From assembly GCA_003268905.1 (NCBI GenBank), contig QLTU01000003.1, forward strand, positions 124,001-188,000: a DNA stretch of 64,000 bases. The letters are read 5' to 3'. Below the pieces are notes generated by a model, which saw only the letters and a program-made list of their open reading frames with translations, made no database searches and had not been told where the DNA came from. This DNA comes from Acidovorax defluvii (lineage in GTDB: Bacteria; Pseudomonadota; Gammaproteobacteria; Burkholderiales; Burkholderiaceae_C). Position numbers and translations under genes: made by a program. Positions 37,836 through 44,652 of the stretch are shown here, in pieces. The first letter of the stretch is position 1. Each line of letters starts with the position of its first letter.

Positions 37836-37843
37836 ACTTTTTG
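37836..37843. repeat. 8-bp target site duplication, right copy
   Basis: The bases actttttg are identical to 36334-36341 on the other side of the IS. Confidence 0.92.
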
Positions 37844-37861
37844 AACGAATGCAGAAATGGA

Positions 37862-38149
37862 TTAAATGGCGAACTGCTCGCGGTTCTCATTTTGAATCCA
37901 CTTGGGAGCCTTGCCACGGCCGGTCCAGGTCTGTCCGGTGGCAGGGTTGCGGTATTTGGGGGCTACCTTGGAACCAGCGCTGGCGCTGCGTGCCTTGCCT
38001 GCTGGAAAAACATCCTGCGCGGTGAGGCCAAACTCCGTCACCAAAGCACGAACTTGCGAGACCGCTTCCGACAGCTCATTGCGCCGGGCTTCGTTGATCT
38101 TCTGCTCAAGGGCTTCGCGCTGCTTCAGGAGTTCTTTGTAGCTGGACAT
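37862..38149 (-). CDS. H-NS family nucleoid-associated protein
   Basis: The 95-residue protein has an N-terminal coiled-coil dimerisation segment (YKELLKQREALEQKINEARR) and the C-terminal DNA-binding motif KYRNPATGQTWTGRGKAPKWI typical of betaproteobacterial H-NS/BpH3/MvaT-like repressors. Such proteins bind A/T-rich DNA, bridge it and silence acquired genes. The gene is monocistronic. An IS has landed in its terminator 18 bp past the stop, so the 3' end of its mRNA has probably changed. Confidence 0.95.
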   Translation of the reverse strand: MSSYKELLKQREALEQKINEARRNELSEAVSQVRALVTEFGLTAQDVFPAGKARSASAGSKVAPKYRNPATGQTWTGRGKAPKWIQNENREQFAI

Positions 38150-38183
38150 GGTGTGTAGTTAAAGGTGGTTTTGAAGAAGTCTG

Positions 38184-38189
38184 CATTAT
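38184..38189 (-). promoter_or_regulatory. -10 element of the H-NS gene
   Basis: Read on the minus strand this is a perfect TATAAT, 34 bp before the ATG. No good -35 is seen at 17 bp. The region is A/T-rich compared with its surroundings. Confidence 0.55.
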
Positions 38190-38277
38190 AAGAATAATGT
38201 CAGCTTTGTGCAGGCACTCTTCAAACTACCAGTCAATTTCAACAAAATTTTCCGATCCTGTGCGGCGCGCTGGATAT

Positions 38278-39582
38278 TCAGCCTTCCTGCGCCAAGGAGT
38301 CGGGTTGCGCGAGCACCTTGTCAATTCGCTTTCCATCCAGATCCAGAATTTCAAATATCCACCCGGCACAGGCAATACGCTCGGCTACTGCAGGCAAATG
38401 GCCGGATTCGGCCATCAGAAGGCCCGCCAGCGTGTTATAGCGCCCACGGTCTTCTTCGGGCAAATCCCGAATATCGAGCCTTGCCTTGAGTTCGGTCACG
38501 GGCATCAAACCGTCCAATAACCAGGTTCCGTCGTCGCGCATCGTCGCCCAGGCATCAGCCGATGCGCCCGGCTGCAGTTCCCCGGTAATGGCTTCCAGCA
38601 AATCGCGCGGCGTCATGATGCCTTGCACGACACCATATTCATCCACCACAAATATCATGCGGCCCGACCGTGCACGGAACTGCTCCAGCAATTCCATTCC
38701 ACTCAGCGTTTCGGGCAGAAAAGCTGCAGGCTGCGCATAAGACTCCACAGTGCCGGGAGCCTCAGGGCCCAACTCCAGCATGCGCGCCACGCTGATTACA
38801 CCCACCACCTCGTCAAGCGAACCGCGACACACCGGGTACCACGAGTGGGCGCCCTGTTCGCCGCCAGTGCCCGCCATGCGCAGGCCTTCCAGCACGGTCA
38901 GGCTGGCATCGAGCCATTGAACATCGGTGCGCGGCACCATCAGCGACGTCAGGGGCCTGTCGTCCAGACGAAACACGTTTTGCACCATCTGGTGCTCGTG
39001 ATGCTCGATAACGCCCGCATCACGCCCCTCATCAAGGCTTGCGGTGATTTCTTCTTCGGTCACCATTCGGCCCGCATCGTTGTCCACCCGCAGCAGTTTG
39101 AGCACGCCCTGCGTGGACAGCGACAGCAGGCGCACAAAGGGCTTGGCGCCTTGGGCCACCCATGTCATGGGGCGCGCCACAAACCGCGCAACGGTTTCGG
39201 GGTAAAGCTGGCCAATGCGCTTGGGCACCAATTCGCCAAACACAATGGTGATGAAGGTGATGACCGTGACCACGATGGCCGTGGCGCTCACGCTGGCCGC
39301 GCTTTCCGGCACCCCCATGGTCTGCAACCACACACCCAGGCGGCTGCTGAACGCGGCCTCGCCAATGATGCCGTTGATCATGCCAATGGATGTGATGCCT
39401 ACCTGCACCGACGACAGGAACTGCGTGGGATTGTCGAGTAAGGTAAGGGCAGCCTGGGCCCCCTTGTCACCGCCCTCCGCCATGGCAGCGAGCCTGGATT
39501 TGCGGCTGGAAGCCAAGGCGAGTTCCGACATGGCAAACACGCCGTTGAGCAGTGTCAGCAGCGCGATCAGCAGAAAATCCAT
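38278..39582 (-). CDS. CNNM/CorC-HlyC family membrane protein (hemolysin family)
   Basis: The 434-residue protein has a CNNM (DUF21) membrane domain (about 1-190) with three or four membrane helices: LLIALLTLLNGVFAMSELAL, VGITSIGMINGIIGEAAF and VVTVITFITIVFGELVPKRIG. Two CBS domains follow (about 205-335; VPRTDVQWLDAS, FVVDEYGVVQGIMTPRDLLEAI) and a CorC_HlyC domain at the C terminus. Relatives act in Mg2+ or Co2+ efflux, and the hemolysin name is historical. It is divergent from apaH. Confidence 0.9.
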   Translation of the reverse strand: MDFLLIALLTLLNGVFAMSELALASSRKSRLAAMAEGGDKGAQAALTLLDNPTQFLSSVQVGITSIGMINGIIGEAAFSSRLGVWLQTMGVPESAASVSATAIVVTVITFITIVFGELVPKRIGQLYPETVARFVARPMTWVAQGAKPFVRLLSLSTQGVLKLLRVDNDAGRMVTEEEITASLDEGRDAGVIEHHEHQMVQNVFRLDDRPLTSLMVPRTDVQWLDASLTVLEGLRMAGTGGEQGAHSWYPVCRGSLDEVVGVISVARMLELGPEAPGTVESYAQPAAFLPETLSGMELLEQFRARSGRMIFVVDEYGVVQGIMTPRDLLEAITGELQPGASADAWATMRDDGTWLLDGLMPVTELKARLDIRDLPEEDRGRYNTLAGLLMAESGHLPAVAERIACAGWIFEILDLDGKRIDKVLAQPDSLAQEG

Positions 39583-39606
39583 GAATCAAAAGGTAAAACG
39601 AACACC

Positions 39607-40452
39607 ATGGCACTTTACTGTATTGGCGATATCCAGGGTTGCGACGGCGCATTGGGGCGCCTGCTCGACCTGATCGATTTCTCTGCGAGCAGGGATACCG
39701 TCTACCTTTTGGGCGATCTCGTCAACCGGGGCCCCGACTCCGCCGCCGTGCTGCGCCGGTGCATGACGCACGGCGATGCCCTGCGCCCCCTGCTGGGCAA
39801 CCACGACCTGCATCTGCTGGCGGCCGCACATGGCGCCCGCAAACCCTCGCGACGCGACACGCTGGCCAGCATTCTGGAGGCCCCGGACCGCGACGCGCTG
39901 CTGCAATGGCTGCGCCTGCAGCCGCTGGCCCGCCAGCATGTTTACGGTGGAACACCTTTGCTGATGGTGCACGCGGGCGTGCTGCCCACCTGGACTGCGG
40001 CCGAAACCCTGGATCTGGCCGACGAAGTGCACCGTGTTTTGCAGAGCGCCGATCTGCCGGCATTTCTGCGGCAGATGTATGGCAACACCCCGGATCATTG
40101 GAACGCTTCTTTGACGGGCCCGGACCGCTTGCGCGTGATTGTGAATGCGCTCACACGGCTGCGTTTTTGCTCAGCCCAGGGGGTCATGGATTTCGACAGC
40201 ACCGAGAGCGCCAGTGCTGCACCACCCGGGTTGATGCCCTGGTTTGACGTGCCTGGCCGTTCCACGGCCGATACCTTGATCGCCTTCGGACACTGGTCCA
40301 CGCTGGGCTGGCTGAACCGCCCGCATTGCCTGGGGCTGGACACGGGGTGTGTGTGGGGAGGCTGTCTGAGCGCGGTGCGCTTTGGCAGCTCACTCGATGA
40401 ACGCGAGCTTCTTCAGGTGCGGTGCGAGCAAGCACAAGCCCCTGGCACCTGA
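39607..40452 (+). CDS. apaH: bis(5'-nucleosyl)-tetraphosphatase, symmetrical
   Basis: The 281-residue metallophosphatase splits Ap4A into two ADP. The metal-site motifs appear in order: YCIGDIQGCDG (about 5), LGDLVNRGPDSAAVL (about 38), LLGNHDLHLLA (about 62) and LLMVHAGVLPTW. The C-terminal LIAFGHWSTLG and GLDTGCVWGG also match. Length is typical. Confidence 0.95.
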   Translation: MALYCIGDIQGCDGALGRLLDLIDFSASRDTVYLLGDLVNRGPDSAAVLRRCMTHGDALRPLLGNHDLHLLAAAHGARKPSRRDTLASILEAPDRDALLQWLRLQPLARQHVYGGTPLLMVHAGVLPTWTAAETLDLADEVHRVLQSADLPAFLRQMYGNTPDHWNASLTGPDRLRVIVNALTRLRFCSAQGVMDFDSTESASAAPPGLMPWFDVPGRSTADTLIAFGHWSTLGWLNRPHCLGLDTGCVWGGCLSAVRFGSSLDERELLQVRCEQAQAPGT

Positions 40453-40471
40453 AGAAGTCGCCCGGTCGCTT

Positions 40472-41512
40472 TCAAGCAGTCCCGCGTGACAGTGCCGCGG
40501 CCATGCCCGGGGAATACCAAGCGCCGCGGTCGCCAGAGACCACCAGCGCCTCGACCCCCGGCTGGCGTGCCACCAGCGCTTTGCCGCCCTGTGGGCCTTG
40601 CACCATCATGGCAGCACCCAGACCATTCACCTGCGCCACGTCACGGGCCAGCAAACTGACGCCATGCACACCGACGGTTGAGTATCCCGTGCGGGGATCC
40701 AGAATATGGTGCTCGCGCTTGCCACCCACGAAGAAATAGCGCTCGTAGTCACCCGACGATGCCACCACCGCCTGGCCCTCAACAGACAGCGCACCCAGCA
40801 GGCGCTCTGGCGCACGCGGATCACGCAGACCCACACGCCATGGACGCCCCTGCAGCTGCCCCATCACCAGCACGTCGCCGCCACCGTTGATGAGTGCGTT
40901 GCTTACGCCCTGCTGGCGCAACACCCGCATGCCGGCTTCCAGGATGGGCAGTTTGGCAATGCCCCCCAGATCCAGGGCCATGCCCTGCCGGGCGAGATAG
41001 GCAGTGCCCGCCTGCTCGTCCAGCACCAGGCGACGGGCATCGACCAGTTGCCGTTGTCGTGCCAACACGCCAGCGGGCGGAACCGTCTTTCGGCCGGCCT
41101 CGAAGCTCCACCCCTTGAGGGAACCCACGGTGACGTCGAAGGCACCACCACTGAGCCGGAACAACTGCTGCGACGTTTTGAGCACCGCCATCACTTCTGA
41201 CGGAACGGCTACCGGCTGAACACCGGCTGCAGCGCTGATGCGGCTGACCACGCTGTCAGGCTGGTAGCGACTGAAAAGCGCTTCCAGCCGCGCCATTTCG
41301 GCATAGGCGTGGTCAACGGCATGGCGCAGCAAAGGCTCGTCACCACCATCCACCACGATATCGACCTGCGTGCCCATCAAGGCACGCGATTCACGTTGCG
41401 GCGCCCGGGAAACCGGGGCCGCCGAAGCCCACGACACGCACCCCAGCAAGGGGAGCGCCATGGCCACCCGGCGCCTGGTCGGGCTGAACATCGTCGATTC
41501 AGCGGATTTCAT
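40472..41512 (-). CDS. apbE: FAD:protein FMN transferase (ApbE/NosX)
   Basis: The 346-residue exported enzyme attaches FMN by phosphoester bond to Thr/Ser in flavoproteins. It has a signal-like N terminus (RRRVAMALPLLGCVSWASAAP) that may be Tat-type. ApbE motifs follow: ALMGTQVDIVV, GGAFDVTVGSLKGW, ALDLGGIAKLPILEA, NALINGGGDVLVMG and HHILDPRTGYSTVGVHGVSLLA. Next to the nos genes, the likely target is the SGAT site of NosR, so NosX is a fitting name. It is 12 bp downstream of the cytochrome gene. Confidence 0.9.
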   Translation of the reverse strand: MKSAESTMFSPTRRRVAMALPLLGCVSWASAAPVSRAPQRESRALMGTQVDIVVDGGDEPLLRHAVDHAYAEMARLEALFSRYQPDSVVSRISAAAGVQPVAVPSEVMAVLKTSQQLFRLSGGAFDVTVGSLKGWSFEAGRKTVPPAGVLARQRQLVDARRLVLDEQAGTAYLARQGMALDLGGIAKLPILEAGMRVLRQQGVSNALINGGGDVLVMGQLQGRPWRVGLRDPRAPERLLGALSVEGQAVVASSGDYERYFFVGGKREHHILDPRTGYSTVGVHGVSLLARDVAQVNGLGAAMMVQGPQGGKALVARQPGVEALVVSGDRGAWYSPGMAAALSRGTA

Positions 41513-41524
41513 GGTGCGCCCGGA

Positions 41525-41959
41525 TCAGATGGATTGATCAGCCATGAAGTCCACAGCGGCCTTCACTTCATCATCGGTCAAGGATGTACCACCGCCACGC
41601 GCCGGCATCATGCCCTTGGAACCCGTGTATCCCTCAATCGCGTGCTTGTACAGCGTTTCCTTGCCCTGGGCAATGCGCGGGCCCCAGTCGGCCTTGTCAC
41701 CGGGCTTGGGAGCACCCGCCACGCCAGCGCCATGGCACAGGGCACAAGTTTTTCCATACACACTCTTGCCGACCGAGTTTTCCGCTACAGGTGCTGCAGC
41801 AGGAGCGGCGGCCGGAGCTGGAGCGGCTGCAGGTGCAGGTGCGGGTGCTGCGGCCGGTGCTGCCGACGGCGCGGCCGCTTCAGTCGACTTCTTGTCGCCA
41901 CAGGCACCGAGTGCCAAAGAGAGAGCCGCAAGTGCAACCAAACCAGATAGTTTTTTCAT
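41525..41959 (-). CDS. class I c-type cytochrome lipoprotein, NosC-like
   Basis: The 144-residue protein has a lipoprotein signal with lipobox LGAC (about residue 20), a long Ala/Pro linker (about 28-60), and a single-haem cytochrome domain. The haem site is CALCH (after KSVYGKT), and a Met ligand is likely in SKGMMPARGGG. It is probably membrane-anchored in the periplasm and could carry electrons to NosZ. It is transcribed away from the nos operon and is followed by apbE. Confidence 0.88.
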   Translation of the reverse strand: MKKLSGLVALAALSLALGACGDKKSTEAAAPSAAPAAAPAPAPAAAPAPAAAPAAAPVAENSVGKSVYGKTCALCHGAGVAGAPKPGDKADWGPRIAQGKETLYKHAIEGYTGSKGMMPARGGGTSLTDDEVKAAVDFMADQSI

Positions 41960-42220
41960 GGGGATATTCCTGTACTCAAGGTCAATAAAAAGAAGAACGG
42001 AAAAAGCTCCTGGCAAAGCCAGGAAGGCTCTGAGCGCACCAAGGCAATGCCAGGGCGCACCGTCCAGCCACTTTGCAAGGCATCCCATCCCAACTCAACC
42101 CTGCCGGAACGACACACCCGGTGAACATCATAAGAACAAGAAGGATGCAATGCATGGTGGACAACGCCCACACTATAGACCGACCGGCTTGACAAGCACC
42201 CTCCTTTCGGCCGTCAATAT

Positions 42221-42262
42221 GTGACTTAGATCAATTTGATTCACTTTGAATGAACCTATATT
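42221..42262 (+). promoter_or_regulatory. FNR/Dnr-type box and -10 of the nos operon
   Basis: The 14-bp site gtgac-ttag-atcaa (42221-42234) matches the FNR/Dnr consensus TTGAT-N4-ATCAA in 8 of 10 positions. TATATT at 42257-42262 is placed so that the box would centre at -41.5, the class II activator position. This predicts transcription from about 42269 in low oxygen. Confidence 0.7.
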
Positions 42263-42270
42263 CGACCCTC

Positions 42271-42636
42271 ATGAACACAACCAATCCCATGGCCCGATTC
42301 CGTTTGTGGGTGCTGGCGTGGTTTTTGATGTCGCTCGGCGCAGCCACTGCGACGCCAATATTCCAGCCCAAGATGCTGGATGTCGTCTGCACCACCTCTG
42401 GGACGCTGAAGTTCTTCGCCCTTAGCGATGACGGAGCGGCAGAGCTCAATACCGACGCGCTGAACTGCCCAATGTGCCTGGTGGGCGGTGCGCCCCCCAC
42501 CGACGCCTTTTCGCTGCCGCCAGCAACTCCTGCCGCAGCGACCCCTCCGTGCCTGCGTTCTGTTTCCCGCACTGTTGCAACTACAGCCGCGCCTCCACCG
42601 GCGCGAGCCCCCCCGTTTTTTCTGAGCCAATCCTAA
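42271..42636 (+). CDS. small DUF2946-like protein upstream of nosZ
   Basis: The 121-residue protein has a hydrophobic N terminus (ARFRLWVLAWFLMSLGAATA) acting as signal or anchor, then LDVVCTTSGTLKFFALSDDG and LNCPMCLVGG. This Cys pattern, C at the start of a strand and a later C-P-x-C, is typical of DUF2946 proteins, which often lie near copper genes. The Pro/Ala tail is variable. Starts at 42250, 42271 and 42289 share the frame; the first precedes the predicted -10 and is unlikely. It ends 11 bp before nosZ, so it is probably the first gene of the nos transcript. Confidence 0.7.
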   Translation: MNTTNPMARFRLWVLAWFLMSLGAATATPIFQPKMLDVVCTTSGTLKFFALSDDGAAELNTDALNCPMCLVGGAPPTDAFSLPPATPAAATPPCLRSVSRTVATTAAPPPARAPPFFLSQS

Positions 42637-42647
42637 AGAGGTGAACC

Positions 42648-44585
42648 ATGAGTACTAAGAGAGAAGTGACTACAGAAACCGTCGGCATCGGCCGTCGCCG
42701 TTTCATCAATACCGCAGCACTGGCTGGCCTGACCGCAGGCGTAGCAGCTTGTAACGACAAGCCCGCCAACGCCCCCGCCACCGCAGCCTCGGGTCCTGTA
42801 TCTGCACCCACCGCTGCCCATTCGAGCGCGGCCAACAACACCCACCTCAAGCCCGGCGAACTTGACACCTATTACGGCATCTGGAGCGGCGGCCACACTG
42901 GCGACATGCGCATTCTGGGCCTGCCTTCGGGCCGTGAAATTCATCGTATCCCGTGCTTTGTGCCCGATGCACTGGTTGGCTGGGGCATCACCAACGAGTC
43001 CAAGAAAGTCATGGGCACCAAGCCCGATGGCAGCCTGAAGTACACGGTTGCCGACACGCACCACACTCACGCTTCGTACAAAGACGGCAACTACGACGGC
43101 CGCTACGCCTGGATCAACGACAAGATCAACGCCCGTATCGCACGCGTACGCCTTGATTACTTCATCTGCGACAAGATCACGGACCTGCCCAACGTGCAGG
43201 GCTTTCACGGCATTTTCCCGGACAAGCGCGACCCGGTTGATCCCGCCATCAACTACACCACGCGCGTGTTTTGCGGCGGTGAATTTGCCATCCCGCTGCC
43301 CAACAACGGCAAGGACGCCGACGCACCGGAAAAGTACCATTCGCTGTTTACCTGCGTGGACGCTGAATCGATGGAAGTGCGCTGGCAGGTTCTGCTCGAC
43401 GGCAACTGCGACCTGGTGGCCTCCTCGTTTGACGGCAAGCTCGCAGCCACCAACCAGTACAACACCGAAGGCGGCATCCACTACGAAGACATGATGTCGG
43501 CCGAACGCGACGCCTGCACGTTCTTCCACATTGCACGCATCGAAGAAGCCGTGAAGGCGGGCAAGTTCAAGACCTTTGGCGACTCCAAGGTGCCCGTGGT
43601 CGATGGCACACGCGAATCGAACAAAGACCCCAAGACGGCGCTGACCGCCTACGTGAGCGTGCCCAAGAACCCGCACGGCGTGAATGCCACCCCTGACGGC
43701 AAATACTTCATCTGTGCCGGCAAGCTCTCGCCCACCTGCACCGTGATTGAACTGAGCCGCGTGCTCGACTGGTTCGACGGCAAGGCCGAAAAGCTTGACG
43801 ACTCCATCGTTGCCGAGCCCGAAGTGGGCCTGGGCCCACTGCACACCGCCTTTGATGGCCGCGGCAATGCCTACACCACGCTGTTCCTCGACAGCCAGAT
43901 GGTGAAATGGAACATTGAAGCCGCTATCAAATTCCACGCGGGCGACAAGAGCGTCAAGTACGTCGTCGACCGTCTGGACGTGCAATACCAGCCCGGCCAC
44001 GTCAACGCCTCGCATTCTGAAACCGTGGCGGCCGATGGCAAGTACATGGCCGTAGGTTGCAAGTTCTCGAAGGACCGCTTCCTGCCCGTGGGCCCGCTGC
44101 ACCCAGAGAACGAGCAATTGATCGACATCTCTGGCGACAAGATGGTGTTGCTGGCCGACCACCCAGTGCGTGGTGAGCCACACGACTTCATCATCTTCAA
44201 GCGGGACCTGGTGCGTCCAAAGCAGGTCTACTCGCATGACGACTTCCCGCTGGCCATCCGTGATCCGAAAGAAAGCGGCGTGTTCCGCAATGGTAAAAAG
44301 GTCACTGTCAAGATCACATCGCAGGCGCCAGCATTCAGCCTGCGCGAGTTCAAGCTGAAAAAGGGTGACGAAGTCACGCTGATTCTGACCAACCTCGACA
44401 AGATCGAAGACTTGACGCACGGCTTTGCCATTCCCAAATACAACGTCAACTTCATCGTCAACCCGCTGGAAACCGCTTCGGTGACCTTCATTGCCGACAA
44501 GCCCGGCGTGTTCTGGTGCTACTGCACGCACTTCTGCCATGCACTGCACCTGGAAATGCGCACGCGCATGATCGTTGAGGCCTAA
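42648..44585 (+). CDS. nosZ: nitrous-oxide reductase, clade I (Tat-exported)
   Basis: The 645-residue periplasmic copper enzyme reduces N2O to N2. The N terminus has a Tat signal (GRRRFINTAALAGLTAG). The seven-bladed propeller carries CuZ His ligands, including DTHHTHASYKDGNYDGRYAW. The C-terminal cupredoxin domain has the CuA site CTHFCHALHLEM (Cys626, Cys630, His634, Met637). The Tat signal places it in clade I, as in classical denitrifiers. A 13-bp perfect hairpin follows its stop, before nosR. Confidence 0.98.
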   Translation: MSTKREVTTETVGIGRRRFINTAALAGLTAGVAACNDKPANAPATAASGPVSAPTAAHSSAANNTHLKPGELDTYYGIWSGGHTGDMRILGLPSGREIHRIPCFVPDALVGWGITNESKKVMGTKPDGSLKYTVADTHHTHASYKDGNYDGRYAWINDKINARIARVRLDYFICDKITDLPNVQGFHGIFPDKRDPVDPAINYTTRVFCGGEFAIPLPNNGKDADAPEKYHSLFTCVDAESMEVRWQVLLDGNCDLVASSFDGKLAATNQYNTEGGIHYEDMMSAERDACTFFHIARIEEAVKAGKFKTFGDSKVPVVDGTRESNKDPKTALTAYVSVPKNPHGVNATPDGKYFICAGKLSPTCTVIELSRVLDWFDGKAEKLDDSIVAEPEVGLGPLHTAFDGRGNAYTTLFLDSQMVKWNIEAAIKFHAGDKSVKYVVDRLDVQYQPGHVNASHSETVAADGKYMAVGCKFSKDRFLPVGPLHPENEQLIDISGDKMVLLADHPVRGEPHDFIIFKRDLVRPKQVYSHDDFPLAIRDPKESGVFRNGKKVTVKITSQAPAFSLREFKLKKGDEVTLILTNLDKIEDLTHGFAIPKYNVNFIVNPLETASVTFIADKPGVFWCYCTHFCHALHLEMRTRMIVEA

Positions 44586-44600
44586 GCCCTAGGCCAAAGA

Positions 44601-44633
44601 GTGGTGCCATGCAGGGCAATTGCATGGCACCAC
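44601..44633 (+). promoter_or_regulatory. 13-bp perfect hairpin between nosZ and nosR
   Basis: The arms gtggtgccatgca (44601-44613) and tgcatggcaccac (44621-44633) are exact complements with a 7-base loop. No T run follows, so it is not a classical terminator. It may protect the 3' end of nosZ mRNA or mark an RNA processing site. Confidence 0.75.
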
Positions 44634-44652
44634 TACCACACAGGAAAGAGTG

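Noticed and set aside
36121-38025. 634-codon plus-strand frame across the insertion sequence
   Set aside because: It is antisense to the transposase, which has intact DDE motifs and inverted repeats around it.
42633-44549. 638-codon frame opposite nosZ
   Set aside because: Antisense shadow of nosZ, with no recognisable domain.
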